DNA from: Ensifer sp. USDA 6670
GTDB lineage: Bacteria > Pseudomonadota > Alphaproteobacteria > Rhizobiales > Rhizobiaceae
DNA: 64,000 bases
Direction of reading: 5' to 3'
NCBI GenBank assembly: GCA_000421085.1
Contig: ATWE01000008.1
Span: 62,001-126,000 of the forward strand
Shown: one piece after another, positions 46,319-55,985 of the stretch
Position numbering within the stretch: the first letter of the stretch is position 1
Layout of the letters: each line of letters begins with the position of its first letter
The notes under the pieces: generated by a model
What the model saw: the letters and a program-made list of their open reading frames with translations, nothing else
The model's database searches: none
Told to the model about the DNA's origin: nothing
Position numbers and translations under genes: made by a program

Positions 46319-46722
46319 GCGATGCCCTTGCGCCTTCCGGGCGCTACCGACAGGGAATGGCGACGCGCCGCGCCGTGCTGGGCGACAATCACGTCGACCG
46401 GGCAGAGGCGGCATCGACCGATTTCGACCGTCCCTTCCAGGAGCTGATCACCGAGGCGGCATGGGGGCACGTCTGGTCGCGTCCCGGCTGGACGAAGCGG
46501 GAGCGGTCGATCGTGACCATCGCCCTGCTTGCCGCCCTCGGGCAGGACGAGGAGGTGGCCATGCATGTCCGCGCCACGGCCAATACCGGGGCGACGCGTG
46601 AGGATATTTGCGAGGCACTGCTGCATGTTGCCATCTATGCAGGGGTTCCGGCGGCCAATCACGCGATCAAGATCGTCAAGCAGGTGTTCGCGGAAACGGA
46701 TGCCGGCGCGGTTGCGCGATAG
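46315..46722 (+). CDS. pcaC: 4-carboxymuconolactone decarboxylase PcaC
   Basis: A 135-residue AhpD-like protein of the standard PcaC length: YRQGMATRRAVLGDNHVDRA at the N-terminus, then WGHVWSRPGWTKRERSIVTIALLAALGQDEE and the C-terminal helix AIYAGVPAANHAIKIVKQVF. It decarboxylates gamma-carboxymuconolactone to the enol-lactone used by PcaD. The start overlaps the pcaD stop (ATGA), and the gene ends 18 bases before pcaH. Confidence 0.95.
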   Translation: MSDALAPSGRYRQGMATRRAVLGDNHVDRAEAASTDFDRPFQELITEAAWGHVWSRPGWTKRERSIVTIALLAALGQDEEVAMHVRATANTGATREDICEALLHVAIYAGVPAANHAIKIVKQVFAETDAGAVAR

Positions 46723-46740
46723 CGGCGAGGGAGAAGGAAG

Positions 46741-47502
46741 ATGCCCGACAATCAAAATGGCGGACGCCACGGCAAGCCCGAAACGGGCGCCTTTTTTGCC
46801 CGCGACCGCGCCTGGCACCCGCCGGCCTTCGCGCCGGGCTACAAGACCTCAGTGCTGCGTTCGCCGCAGAAGGCGCTGCTGTCGCTCGACGGCACAATAT
46901 CCGAAATCACCGGCCCGGTCTTCGGCCATTCGATGCTGGGCGACCTCGACAACGACCTCATCCATAACTTCGCCAGTCCCGGTAAAAGCGCGATCGGCGA
47001 ACGCATCATCGTCCATGGCCGCGTCCTCGACGAACGCGGCCGTCCGGTTCAAGGTGTGCTCGTCGAGTTCTGGCAGGCGAATGCCGGCGGACGCTATCGT
47101 CACAAGAAGGAAAGCTATCTCGCGCCGCTGGATCCGAATTTCGGCGGGTGCGGCAGAACGATCACCGACGAGGAGGGCCGTTACTGGTTCCGCACGGTCA
47201 GGCCCGGAGCCTATCCCTGGCCGAACGGCGTCAACGACTGGCGGCCCGCCCATATCCATTTCTCTGTCTTCGGCCACGGTTTCGCCCAGCGCCTGATCAC
47301 GCAGATGTATTTCGAGGGCGATCCGATGATCTGGAAATGTCCGATCGTCGGCACGATCCCTGACCGCCGGGCGATCGAGCAATTGATCGCGGCTCTCGAC
47401 TGGGGCAACACCGTGCCGATGGATGCGCGCGCCTACAGGTTCGACATCGTGCTGCGTGGCCGCCGTTCGACCTTCTTCGAAAACCGGCCGGAAGGGAATT
47501 GA
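46741..47502 (+). CDS. pcaH: Protocatechuate 3,4-dioxygenase beta subunit PcaH
   Basis: A 253-residue intradiol dioxygenase beta subunit, which carries the non-heme Fe(III). The Fe ligands are recognisable: a tyrosine in [10 protein letters not shown], a tyrosine in PGAYPWP and two histidines in RPAHIHFSV. It cleaves protocatechuate between the hydroxyls to beta-carboxy-cis,cis-muconate. It starts 18 bases after pcaC with AGAAGGAAG and precedes pcaG by 10 bases. Confidence 0.96.
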   Translation: MPDNQNGGRHGKPETGAFFARDRAWHPPAFAPGYKTSVLRSPQKALLSLDGTISEITGPVFGHSMLGDLDNDLIHNFASPGKSAIGERIIVHGRVLDERGRPVQGVLVEFWQANAGGRYRHKKESYLAPLDPNFGGCGRTITDEEGRYWFRTVRPGAYPWPNGVNDWRPAHIHFSVFGHGFAQRLITQMYFEGDPMIWKCPIVGTIPDRRAIEQLIAALDWGNTVPMDARAYRFDIVLRGRRSTFFENRPEGN

Positions 47503-47512
47503 GGAGGCACCG

Positions 47513-48127
47513 ATGGTTCAGGATCTCAGCACCCTCAAGGAAACCGCATCGCAAACGGCCGGGCCCTATGTCCATATCGGCCTGACGCCGAATTTCTGCG
47601 GCATCGGCGGCGTGTATGAAGGCGACCTCGGCGCTTCGATGGTCAACGACAAGACGCTCGGGCAGCGCATCACCGTTACCGGTCGCGTCATTGACGGCGC
47701 CGGAATGCCGCTCAGGGACGCACTTCTCGAAATCTGGCAGGCGGACGCAGCCGGGCTCTACAATTCCCCGTCGGAGCTGCGCGGTACGGCGGACGCGAAC
47801 TTTACCGGTTGGGGACGCTCGCCGACGAGCGACGAGGACGGCGTCTTCACTTTCGAGACGGTGAAGCCGGGCCGCGTTCCATTCCGCGACGGCCGGCTGA
47901 TGGCCCCGCATATCAGCTTCTGGATCGTCGCGCGCGGCATCAATATCGGCCTCCACACGCGCATGTATTTCCCAGACGAGGCGGCGGCGAATGCCGAAGA
48001 TCCGCTGCTTGCCCGCATCGAGCACCGCCACCGGGCCGAGACGCTTGTCGCGGCGGGGCAGGCGCCTAATTATGTCTTCGACATTCATCTCCAGGGCGAG
48101 AAGGAAACGGTCTTCCTGGATATATGA
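47513..48127 (+). CDS. pcaG: Protocatechuate 3,4-dioxygenase alpha subunit PcaG
   Basis: A 204-residue alpha subunit, starting MVQDLSTLKETASQTAGPYVHIGL, the usual PcaG start. It has the intradiol dioxygenase fold but lacks the iron ligands of PcaH (the corresponding HIHF site reads PHISFWIVA). It supports the active site in an alpha-beta oligomer. GAGGAGG precedes the start. The gene is followed by a hairpin and then pcaB. Confidence 0.95.
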   Translation: MVQDLSTLKETASQTAGPYVHIGLTPNFCGIGGVYEGDLGASMVNDKTLGQRITVTGRVIDGAGMPLRDALLEIWQADAAGLYNSPSELRGTADANFTGWGRSPTSDEDGVFTFETVKPGRVPFRDGRLMAPHISFWIVARGINIGLHTRMYFPDEAAANAEDPLLARIEHRHRAETLVAAGQAPNYVFDIHLQGEKETVFLDI

Positions 48128-48168
48128 TCGTTCGGCAGCCCGCCCCCGCGTTGCCGCATGCGTGTGAG

Positions 48169-48191
48169 GCGCCCTTCGAGTCGAAGGGCGC
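48169..48191 (+). promoter_or_regulatory. Hairpin between pcaG and pcaB
   Basis: A 10-bp perfect stem GCGCCCTTCG/CGAAGGGCGC with a three-base loop in the 82-base gap before pcaB. No T tract, so it more likely influences mRNA stability or partial read-through than termination. Confidence 0.5.
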
Positions 48192-48209
48192 GAGAGCTGG
48201 AGATGCGGC

Positions 48210-49265
48210 ATGACCTATTCGGCCTTCGATCACCCCTATCTTTCCGGCCTTCTCGGAGACGAGGCGGTGGCGGCGGAATTCTCCGTCGTCGCCGACGTTC
48301 GCGCCATGCTGGCCTTCGAGGCGGCGCTGGCGCGGGCCGAGGCGCGCCACGGCGTCATCCCCGAAGCGGCCGCCAATCGCATTGCCGAGGCATGCCGCGG
48401 CTTCTCTCCGGACGTCGGCGCCATGCGCCGGGCAACTGCCATCGACGGTGTCGTCGTTCCCGAGCTCGTGCGGCAATTGCGCCGGGCGGTCGGCGAAGAG
48501 GCGGCGGAACATGTCCATTTCGGAGCCACCAGCCAGGACGTGGTCGATACCAGCCTCATGCTGAGGCTGAAGGCGATCGCGGAACTTTTCTCCGGCCGGA
48601 TCGGCGACGTCGTGACGGCGCTCGAAGCTTGCGGGCGGCACTGGGGCGAGCGTACGCTGACCGCCCATACGCGGATGCAGCCGGCGATCCCGATCACAGC
48701 GGCCGACCGCCTGCGGAGCTGGATCGAGCCCCTGCTCGACCATCAGGACAGGCTGGACGCAACGGGCACGGACATTTTCGCAGTGCAGTTCGGAGGAGCA
48801 GCCGGCACGCTCGAGAAGCTCAAGGGCAAGGCCGACATCGTCCGTGCGACGCTGGCGGAGGAACTCGCGCTGGTCGACTGCCCGCAATGGCACAGCCAGC
48901 GCCTGCCGATCGCCGATTTCGCCCACCTCCTGTCGATCGTCACCGGCAGCCTCGGCAAGTTCGGCCAGGACGTGGCGCTGATGGCGCAGGCGGGAGACGA
49001 GATCGTGCTTGCCGGCGGCGGCGGCTCCTCGGCCATGCCGCACAAGCAGAACCCCGTCGCGGCGGAGGTGCTGGTGACACTTGCTCGCTTCAACGCGACG
49101 CAGGTTTCGGCCATCCACCAGTCGCTGGTGCACGAGCAGGAACGCTCGGGCTCCGCCTGGACGCTCGAATGGCTGATCCTGCCGCAGATGGTCGGCGCGA
49201 CCGCGGCTGCATTGAGGCTCGCCACCGAGCTCGCCGGCAATATCAGGCGGCTGGGGCGGGTGTGA
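48210..49265 (+). CDS. pcaB: 3-carboxy-cis,cis-muconate cycloisomerase PcaB
   Basis: A 351-residue member of the fumarase/aspartase superfamily. The signature GGGGSSAMPHKQNPVAAE (residues about 268-285) and HFGATSQDVVDTSLMLR are present. It lactonises beta-carboxymuconate to gamma-carboxymuconolactone. Closes pcaDCHGB, 82 bases after pcaG. At 351 residues it is shorter than pseudomonad PcaB (about 450), which is normal for rhizobia. It is convergent with treY with a 9-base gap. Confidence 0.95.
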   Translation: MTYSAFDHPYLSGLLGDEAVAAEFSVVADVRAMLAFEAALARAEARHGVIPEAAANRIAEACRGFSPDVGAMRRATAIDGVVVPELVRQLRRAVGEEAAEHVHFGATSQDVVDTSLMLRLKAIAELFSGRIGDVVTALEACGRHWGERTLTAHTRMQPAIPITAADRLRSWIEPLLDHQDRLDATGTDIFAVQFGGAAGTLEKLKGKADIVRATLAEELALVDCPQWHSQRLPIADFAHLLSIVTGSLGKFGQDVALMAQAGDEIVLAGGGGSSAMPHKQNPVAAEVLVTLARFNATQVSAIHQSLVHEQERSGSAWTLEWLILPQMVGATAAALRLATELAGNIRRLGRV

Positions 49266-49274
49266 GGTCGATCT

Positions 49275-51902
49275 TCACGCCTCGACCAGCAAGGCGACGG
49301 GGAAGTCGCGGAGGATGTCCCCTACCGCGAGAAGGGGCCGCGGCTCGGTGACGCCGCCGGTCAGAAGATTGCACATGGGCTTGAATTCGCAGCCCTCGGG
49401 CCAGGCGAGGAAGGTGTTTCGCCACAGTTGCGGACGGATGGACAGGCGGCCGTCCACCGTCTGGCCGAAGACAAGCCGCGGGACAACTGTGAGCGCAAGG
49501 CTATCCCTGCTGCGACGCATGAAAGCGGCGGCGTGGCGGGCGCCCGGACCTTCGACGCGCACCGCGCGATATTCGCCTCTCGCAAGACAATCCGCGCCGC
49601 GCCCCCGGCGATAGTTCAGGGCTATTGAGATCAGCGTCTGCTTGCAGTCCTCGAAACCGCCGATCGGCGGCGCTTGCGGTAGCTGGGAAAGCGAGCCGCG
49701 CGGTGAAAAACCGCGGCGGTTGTCGGGATCGACGAGGGAAAGGTCGACGCGTTCGCTGCCCTGATAGATATCGGGAATGCCGGGCGCGGTGAGCTTCACC
49801 AGCGTTTGCGAAAGGCTGTTGATCAGGCCGGCATGGATGAAAGGTCCGGACGTTTTCTCGAAATCGCCCAGGAAGGACCGGTTCTGCCAATCCAGGAGAT
49901 CGCCGAGAAAGGCCTTGATCGCTGCTTCATAGTGCTCGTTTGGATCGTCCCAGCTCGTCCTGAGCTTTGCCTCGCGCAGCGCCTTCACGGCGAAATCGAC
50001 CATCCGCTCGTGCAGAATAATCAGGTCGTCTTCGGCGCTAAGGGACGCGATGGGCCAGGCACCGAGCAGGCTCTGATAGAGGAGTTGCTCGACCGAAGCG
50101 TCCGGTTTCTCGCCGGCCGGGAGTCGGCCCATGCTTTCCGCATTCATCCCGTGCCAGCGGTCCACCGCTGCGGCCCAGACGTCCGGTGCCTCGCCGACGA
50201 CATGGAGCCGGGCGCGCGCATCTTCCCCCCGCTTGGTGTCGTGCGTGGAGGTAGCCGACAGGCCGTGCGGCATCTGGCTTGCGCGATCCTGCATCAGCGC
50301 ATGGAAGCGGCCGACGCCGCCGGGCACCCAGAAGGGGGAGGCACCCACCTCGTTCGCCGCGAGATAATCGCCTCTCCGGTAGAAGAAGGTGTCCTCGACC
50401 GCCTTGGCCATGACCGCGCCGCTCAACTGCTGAAACCGTGTGCGGAATTCAGACCGCAACTCGCTGCCTGCCGAAGCGCCCGGCGATTTGAGTGCTGCAA
50501 CGATCGCTGTGATCTCGGCGCCGACGGCAGGTGCGCGAGCGACTGCCTTCGCGGCGATCCCGTCGAGGATGCGGCTGTCGCGCGCGCCGCTGCCTCGGTT
50601 GCAGACATAGGTCCGATAGACGGGCAGTGCCGCCACCAGCTGGCGAATGGCCTCGGCTGTCTGCTCGCCCTGATCCGGAACCCCATCGCCCGTGAAGCCA
50701 GCGGCCAATCCGGTCAACCGCCGGACCTCCGTATTGAAACTGCGGCCGAGGACCTGGAGCTTGCATCCCGTGACCGCCTCTTCGGCGGCAGATCGCCTTT
50801 CCCCGCTTGAAAGCCACGAAGACGGAGTGTCGTCGGAAAGAAGATCCGCGAGGCCCGATATGAACTCGTAGCCCGTGGTCCCGTCGACCGGCCAGTCGGA
50901 CGGCAGCGTTTCGTTCTCGCCGAGTATTTTCTCGACGACGATATAGGTGCCGTCGCCGACCTCCCGGCGGAGCCGATCGAGATAGGCCTCGGGATCGGCC
51001 AGGCCGTCGATGTGGTCGATCCTGAGCCCATCGACCAGGCCTTCCCGGACGAGGGCGAGCGCGAGCCGGTGGGTATCCGTGAAGACCGCGTCATCTTCGA
51101 CGCGCATGCCGATGAGGCCGGCGACCTCGAAGAACCGCCGGTAGCTGAGCTTGTCCCGGGCCGCCTGCCAGTTCATCAGCCTCCAGGATTGCATTCGGTG
51201 CAGCCGGTCGAGCTGCGGTTTGTCTGTGGAGAACCGGGCGAGACATTGGTCGAGCTCGGCAGCGAGCGATGGCGTCACGACGACAGAGGCAATTTCCGCG
51301 TGGAACTGTGCGGCGGTTTTCCGTTCGGCGGTGCCGGCGACAGCCGCGATCCTTTCGAGCGCAGCATTGCCGTTGCGCGGGATCGCCGCATAGCTGGCGG
51401 GGTTGAGCGGATAGAGAGCCTCGTAATATCGCAGCGCCAGGCAGCGGTGCTCGTGGTCGTAGGCAAGGCGCAGATTGCCGGCTGCGACCTCTTCCTCAAA
51501 CGAACGGCCCAGGAAAGGCAGTGTCAAAGGCTCCCGCCAGTCGATGTCGAAATAGTCGGCAAAATCGCTAAGCCGGCCCCGTTCAATCACGCTGTGCCAC
51601 CAGTCATTCTCGAGATGCGCGGCCATGTGGTTGGGGACGATGTCCAGAACGAGACCGAGCCCTTCGGCCTTCAGCGCATGAGCGAGCCGCACAAACCCGT
51701 CGTAGCCGCCCAGGGCCGGGTCGATCTCGTTGTAGTCGACGATGTCGTAGCCATGAGTTGACCCGCGGACGGCAGTGAAAAGGGGAGAGGCGTAGAGGTG
51801 GGATATGCCAAGCCCGACGAGGTGCGGGATCAACTCCACGGCTTTTGCGAAGTCCATCCCGTTGCGGAACTGGAGACGGTAGGTTGCGTCGGGCAGATGC
51901 AT
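49275..51902 (-). CDS. treY: Maltooligosyl trehalose synthase TreY
   Basis: An 875-residue GH13 enzyme, start MHLPDATYRLQFRNGMDF typical of TreY. The GH13 motifs are visible: DIVPNHMA, GLRIDHIDGLADPEAYL, YIVVEKILGENE and the C-terminal SLVDPDNRRGFS. It rearranges the reducing end of maltodextrins into a trehalosyl unit. I start at ATG 51902; a TTG at 51974 would lengthen it without an evident ribosome site. The partner treZ is not adjacent. The divergent 182-base gap to the reductase gene holds a dyad (52015-52026). Confidence 0.92.
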   Translation of the reverse strand: MHLPDATYRLQFRNGMDFAKAVELIPHLVGLGISHLYASPLFTAVRGSTHGYDIVDYNEIDPALGGYDGFVRLAHALKAEGLGLVLDIVPNHMAAHLENDWWHSVIERGRLSDFADYFDIDWREPLTLPFLGRSFEEEVAAGNLRLAYDHEHRCLALRYYEALYPLNPASYAAIPRNGNAALERIAAVAGTAERKTAAQFHAEIASVVVTPSLAAELDQCLARFSTDKPQLDRLHRMQSWRLMNWQAARDKLSYRRFFEVAGLIGMRVEDDAVFTDTHRLALALVREGLVDGLRIDHIDGLADPEAYLDRLRREVGDGTYIVVEKILGENETLPSDWPVDGTTGYEFISGLADLLSDDTPSSWLSSGERRSAAEEAVTGCKLQVLGRSFNTEVRRLTGLAAGFTGDGVPDQGEQTAEAIRQLVAALPVYRTYVCNRGSGARDSRILDGIAAKAVARAPAVGAEITAIVAALKSPGASAGSELRSEFRTRFQQLSGAVMAKAVEDTFFYRRGDYLAANEVGASPFWVPGGVGRFHALMQDRASQMPHGLSATSTHDTKRGEDARARLHVVGEAPDVWAAAVDRWHGMNAESMGRLPAGEKPDASVEQLLYQSLLGAWPIASLSAEDDLIILHERMVDFAVKALREAKLRTSWDDPNEHYEAAIKAFLGDLLDWQNRSFLGDFEKTSGPFIHAGLINSLSQTLVKLTAPGIPDIYQGSERVDLSLVDPDNRRGFSPRGSLSQLPQAPPIGGFEDCKQTLISIALNYRRGRGADCLARGEYRAVRVEGPGARHAAAFMRRSRDSLALTVVPRLVFGQTVDGRLSIRPQLWRNTFLAWPEGCEFKPMCNLLTGGVTEPRPLLAVGDILRDFPVALLVEA

Positions 51903-52014
51903 GGCGGTCTTGCACTTGTCTGGCGGTAACACCGCGGCCGGTGCTTTGTTCCCCGAGGGACGCCTGGAAAGCAAAGTCTTCTTGTTCGCGCATCGGGAAT
52001 AGAATGGCGTTCCT

Positions 52015-52026
52015 TTAGTCTACTAA
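52015..52026. promoter_or_regulatory. Dyad in the promoter of the sulfonate-type operon
   Basis: TTAGT-CT-ACTAA lies in an unusually AT-rich stretch (52014-52050) about 60-70 bases before the reductase gene and upstream of treY. It is a candidate operator for a sulfur-source regulator; it is based only on symmetry and position. Confidence 0.4.
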
Positions 52027-52084
52027 GATTATAGATTTTGATGAATACCACAGAAGTATGGATCTCACGGGGAGAGCTAAAGCG

Positions 52085-52642
52085 ATGCCGCAGACACGAG
52101 TGGTGGGTATTTCAGGCAACATCACGCGTCCTTCCAGGACACGTGCATTCGTGGACCATATCGTCCACCGGCTGGCGGTCGATGCCGGCGCGTCGGCGCA
52201 GACCTTCGATATCGAGGATTTCGGGGCGTCTCTGTTCCCAGCGAGAAGGCTCGACGAACTGGCACCGGAAGCGCGCTATGTCGTCGGCCAGATGCTTGCA
52301 GCCGACATTCTGGTGGTGGGGTCGCCGACCTTCAAGGGAAGCTATACCGGCCTCTTCAAACATGTTTTCGACCTGCTCGATCCCTCCTCGCTGCGCGGCA
52401 AGCCCGTCATCCTCGCGGCGACCGGGGGCGGGGAACGCCACTCGCTGATGGTGGAGCATCAGTTGCGGCCACTGTTCGGCTTCTTCGAGGCATTGGCGAT
52501 GCCGACCGCGATCTACGCCTCAGACAAGGATTTTGCCGACGGCGCTCTCGCCTCGGAGGCGATCCATGACCGCGTCGGCAGGGCGGTCGGCGAGGCAACG
52601 CAGGCGCTCGCGCGCGCCGCCAGGGCAAGCCTGGCGGCCTAG
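52085..52642 (+). CDS. NAD(P)H:FMN reductase (SsuE/MsuE-like)
   Basis: A 185-residue flavodoxin-fold reductase: VVGISGNITRPSRTRAF at the start (FMN phosphate loop) and VVGSPTFKGSYTGLFKHVFDLLDPSSL for the isoalloxazine. It would supply reduced FMN to the adjacent two-component monooxygenase. I start at ATG 52085 after GGGGAG; an ATG 27 bases earlier is possible. First gene of a five-gene operon (52085-56756), 84 bases before the monooxygenase. Confidence 0.88.
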   Translation: MPQTRVVGISGNITRPSRTRAFVDHIVHRLAVDAGASAQTFDIEDFGASLFPARRLDELAPEARYVVGQMLAADILVVGSPTFKGSYTGLFKHVFDLLDPSSLRGKPVILAATGGGERHSLMVEHQLRPLFGFFEALAMPTAIYASDKDFADGALASEAIHDRVGRAVGEATQALARAARASLAA

Positions 52643-52726
52643 CCGCAATTTCAACCCAACCCGGTTCGCGCAGCAATCGAAGCGAAGTGACGCCGGCCGG
52701 GTGAAGCACATCCAACGGAGGCAGCA

Positions 52727-54076
52727 ATGACCAGACAAATCAAGCTTGGAGCCTTTCTCCCCGGCGGCGGCCAGCATATTGCTGCCTGGCGGCATCCGGG
52801 CGCTCCGGCAGACGGTGCCACGAATTTCGAATTCCACAAAAGGCTGGCCGAGACGGCGGAGCGCGGCCTGTTCGACGCCTATTTTCTCGCCGACAACCTC
52901 TCAGTCGGGCTTGGTGGCCGCGAAGGCGGCAATGCGAAGATCGCCGGTTTCGAGCCTGTCACCCTCTTTGCAGCACTCGCGCCGCTGACGACCCATCTGG
53001 GCTTCATCGCCACGGCATCGACGACCTATGAGGAGCCCTACACGCTCGCCCGCAAGTTCGCCTCACTCGATCTGCTTTCCAACGGGCGGGCAGGCTGGAA
53101 CGTGGTCACCTCCGCCGGCGACGAGACGGCACGCAACTTCAACAGAGAAACGCAGCCGAGCCACGCCGACCGATACGAGCGCGCGCATGAGCACGTCGAG
53201 ACCGTCAAGGCTCTATGGGACAGCTGGGAAGATGACGCCTTCATCCGTGACAAGGCGACCGGCCGCTTCTTCGATGCCGGCCGGGTTCACGACATCGACC
53301 ACAAGGGCAAGCATTTCAGCGTCAAAGGACCGCTGAACGCGCCGCGTCCTCCACAGGGGCACCCGGTCGTGGTGCAGGCGGGGCAATCCGAGGACGGACG
53401 CAGGCTTGCGGCGGCCAGCGCCGAGGTGATCTTCACCGCCCATCAGAATCTCGCTTCGGCGCAGGAATTCTACCGTGACATCAAGGCACGGGTGAAGCGC
53501 GCCGGGCGCAACCCCGAACATGTGCTGATCATGCCGGGGGTGGCCCCCTTTGTCGGCCGGACCGAAGAGGAGGCGCATTCCAAGTATGAAGAGCTGAATG
53601 CGCTGATCGTGCCGGAGGACGGCGTGGCGCTGTTGAATGGCCTGACCGGCGGCACGCTCGACCTGACGGGATATCCGCTCGATGGGCCCTTGCCGGTCAG
53701 TAATGAGACAGAGGGGATGAAAAGCCGGCAGGCGCTGATCCGAAGGATCGCGGACGAGCATGGCTTCACCATCCGCCAGCTCTACCAGTGGATCGCAACC
53801 GCACGCGGTCACTACACCGTCGTCGGCAGCGCCGAGCAGGTCGCCGATCAGCTCGAGGAGTGGTTCCTGAGCGAAGCCGCCGACGGGTTCAACATCCTGC
53901 CGCCATGGCTGCCGGGTGCGCTCGACGATTTCGTCGACCTGGTCATCCCGATACTGCAGAGACGCGGCCTGTTCCGCACCGCCTACGAGGGGCGGACGCT
54001 GCGGGAAAATCTCGGTCTTCCCCGTCCGGCGAACCCGTGGACTTTGGCGCGCGCGACCGTTCAGGCGGCCGAGTAA
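52727..54076 (+). CDS. LLM-class FMNH2-dependent monooxygenase (NtaA/SnaA/DszA family)
   Basis: A 449-residue TIM-barrel luciferase-like monooxygenase. Start IKLGAFLPGGGQHIAAWRHP, then GFIATASTTYEEPYTLARKFASLD and NVVTSAGDETARNF are hallmarks of the NtaA/SnaA/DszA family. These enzymes use reduced FMN from a partner reductase to oxidise organosulfur or aminopolycarboxylate substrates. With SsuE-like and SsuCAB-like neighbours, an organosulfur or sulfonate substrate is inferred. It is 16 bases before the permease gene. Substrate not determinable. Confidence 0.9.
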   Translation: MTRQIKLGAFLPGGGQHIAAWRHPGAPADGATNFEFHKRLAETAERGLFDAYFLADNLSVGLGGREGGNAKIAGFEPVTLFAALAPLTTHLGFIATASTTYEEPYTLARKFASLDLLSNGRAGWNVVTSAGDETARNFNRETQPSHADRYERAHEHVETVKALWDSWEDDAFIRDKATGRFFDAGRVHDIDHKGKHFSVKGPLNAPRPPQGHPVVVQAGQSEDGRRLAAASAEVIFTAHQNLASAQEFYRDIKARVKRAGRNPEHVLIMPGVAPFVGRTEEEAHSKYEELNALIVPEDGVALLNGLTGGTLDLTGYPLDGPLPVSNETEGMKSRQALIRRIADEHGFTIRQLYQWIATARGHYTVVGSAEQVADQLEEWFLSEAADGFNILPPWLPGALDDFVDLVIPILQRRGLFRTAYEGRTLRENLGLPRPANPWTLARATVQAAE

Positions 54077-54092
54077 GAGGGGAGAGACGAAA

Positions 54093-54938
54093 ATGAGCTT
54101 GCAGGAACTCGACAGGTCGATCATCCACGAAGGCGGCAGCGTCAGCGCAAAAGCGGACGAGTATCTTCGCCGGTCAGGCGCCGTCGCCGGCGGCTGGCTG
54201 TCGCGCTACGGACTGCTCATCGCCTTTCTTGCGCTCTGGCAGGCGGCCAGCACCGCCGGCTGGATCAATCCGGCCGTGTTTCCGTCCGTCGGCGCCATTC
54301 TTTCCGCCCTGTGGACGGGAATTTCCGGCGGAGCCCTGCTCGACGACATCGCGATCAGTCTTCAGCGCTCCGGCACCGCCTTTGCCGGCGCGGTGGTCCT
54401 GGCCATACCGCTCGGTCTCTTGATGGGGCAGGTGCGTCCGATCGAGAACGCACTCGATCCCGTCCTCCAGCTTTTCCGCCAGACATCTGCACTCGCTCTC
54501 TATCCGGTTTTCATTCTGCTTCTCGGACTCGGCGAGGCGTCGAAAGTCTTCGTCATCTTCTGGGCGACGCTCTTTCCCTTGCTCCTGAGTACCATCAGCG
54601 GGGTCAAGGAAGTGGATTCGAAGCTGATCGAGATGGCGCGTGTCTATGGCGCGTCGCGTCTCACGGTGTTCCGTCGCGTGGTTCTCCCGGGCGCAGTTCC
54701 TTCGATTTTCGTCGGCCTGCGCCTGAGCGCCACGACTGCCCTGCTGCTGCTCATCGCATCCGAGATGATCGGGGCCAACAAGGGCATCGGGTTCCAGGTC
54801 ATGAACGCCCAGTACAATTTCCAGATTCCCCTGATGTTCGCGGCGATCTTCATTCTCGCCGGGCTCGGGCTCGTCTCCAACTACGCTCTGGTCTTTGCGC
54901 AGCGCCGCCTCTGCCGCTGGAGCGACGCGTCGAATTAG
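54093..54938 (+). CDS. ABC transporter permease, SsuC/TauC-like
   Basis: A 281-residue nitrate/sulfonate/taurine-type permease with six predicted membrane segments from about residue 40. The EAA motif is IEMARVYGASRLTVFRRVVLPGAVPSIF near residue 180. The first 35 residues are cytosolic and charged. It follows the monooxygenase by 16 bases with GGGGAGAG before ATG 54093. The homodimeric channel would work with the SBP and ATPase that follow. Confidence 0.9.
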   Translation: MSLQELDRSIIHEGGSVSAKADEYLRRSGAVAGGWLSRYGLLIAFLALWQAASTAGWINPAVFPSVGAILSALWTGISGGALLDDIAISLQRSGTAFAGAVVLAIPLGLLMGQVRPIENALDPVLQLFRQTSALALYPVFILLLGLGEASKVFVIFWATLFPLLLSTISGVKEVDSKLIEMARVYGASRLTVFRRVVLPGAVPSIFVGLRLSATTALLLLIASEMIGANKGIGFQVMNAQYNFQIPLMFAAIFILAGLGLVSNYALVFAQRRLCRWSDASN

Positions 54939-54982
54939 CGGTCCCGGTATTTTTAGGCTTCAGATCACGGAAAAGGTGACAT

Positions 54983-55975
54983 ATGACGATTTCCATTCGC
55001 GCCCTCGCATTCGGCAGCCTGTTCTCGATCGGTTTTTCCAGCCTTGCAGCAGCAGAAGCTGCGGAACCGGTGACGCTGCGGTTCCTTGCAAGCCAGGGCA
55101 GCCTGTCGCCGCACGAACTCGCCTATGAGCTCGGCTATTTCGACGGCCTCGGCATCAAGCTCGAGAATGTCGGTTATGCCGGAGGCGGACCCGCATCCCT
55201 GTTCGCGCTTGCCTCCGGCAGCGTCGACATCGGCTCGGCGGCGACCGCAGCCGTCATCAACTCGATCGCCGGCGGAAACGATTTCGTCGCAGCGTTTCCG
55301 ACCAACGGCATCAACGAGCAGGTCAAGAGTATCTTCTACGTGCTCGACGACAGCCCGATCAGGACCATCGAGGATATCGCCGGTAAGACGATCGCGGTGA
55401 ATACGCTCGGGGCGCATCTCGACTATGCGGTACGCGAGGCGTTGCACAGCAAGGGCTTGCCCGAAAACGCAGCAAACCTCGTCGTCGTACCCGGGCCGCA
55501 GCTCGAACAGACGCTCCGGTCGAACCAGGTCGACATCGCCGCGGTGGGATACTGGCAGGCGACCTTCAACGGCCAGATCCTGGATCACGGCGGGGTGCGC
55601 GCGGTCTTCGACGACACGGATGTGCTCGGAGAAATTGCCGGCGGTTTTGCTGTTCTCAGGCGGGATTTCGTGGAGAAGAATCCGGAGGCCGCCAAAAACT
55701 TCGTAGAACAATCCGCGCGCGCTGCCGACTGGTCACGCGAGCATCCGGAAGAAGCGCGCGCCGTGCTCGCCCGTATTCTGACCGAGCGCGGCGAAAACGG
55801 CGATCTCGCCAGGCACTGGACGGGGTTCGGTCTGCGGAAGGGCGCGCAAGCGACCGAGCGCGATCTGGATTTCTGGATCGGCGTTCTCGAGCGCGAGGGC
55901 AGCCTGCCGCAGGGCAAATACAAGGCTTCCGATCTTCTGTTCCGGCCGGACGCGACGTCCGCCGCGGCGAATTGA
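54983..55975 (+). CDS. ABC transporter substrate-binding protein, SsuA/NMT1-like
   Basis: A 330-residue periplasmic protein with a signal peptide cleaved near AAAEAA (residue 24) and the SsuA/TauA/NMT1 fold: LRFLASQGSLSPHELAYELGYF, then ENVGYAGGGPASLFALASGSVDIGSAAT. It would capture an alkanesulfonate or related molecule for the monooxygenase. Stop is 10 bases before the ATPase gene. Confidence 0.9.
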   Translation: MTISIRALAFGSLFSIGFSSLAAAEAAEPVTLRFLASQGSLSPHELAYELGYFDGLGIKLENVGYAGGGPASLFALASGSVDIGSAATAAVINSIAGGNDFVAAFPTNGINEQVKSIFYVLDDSPIRTIEDIAGKTIAVNTLGAHLDYAVREALHSKGLPENAANLVVVPGPQLEQTLRSNQVDIAAVGYWQATFNGQILDHGGVRAVFDDTDVLGEIAGGFAVLRRDFVEKNPEAAKNFVEQSARAADWSREHPEEARAVLARILTERGENGDLARHWTGFGLRKGAQATERDLDFWIGVLEREGSLPQGKYKASDLLFRPDATSAAAN

Positions 55976-55985
55976 GGTGGTGAAA

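Noticed and set aside
51903-51974. TTG start extending TreY by 24 residues
   Set aside because: TTG starts are rare here, no ribosome site precedes it, and the TreY family begins at the residues following ATG 51902.
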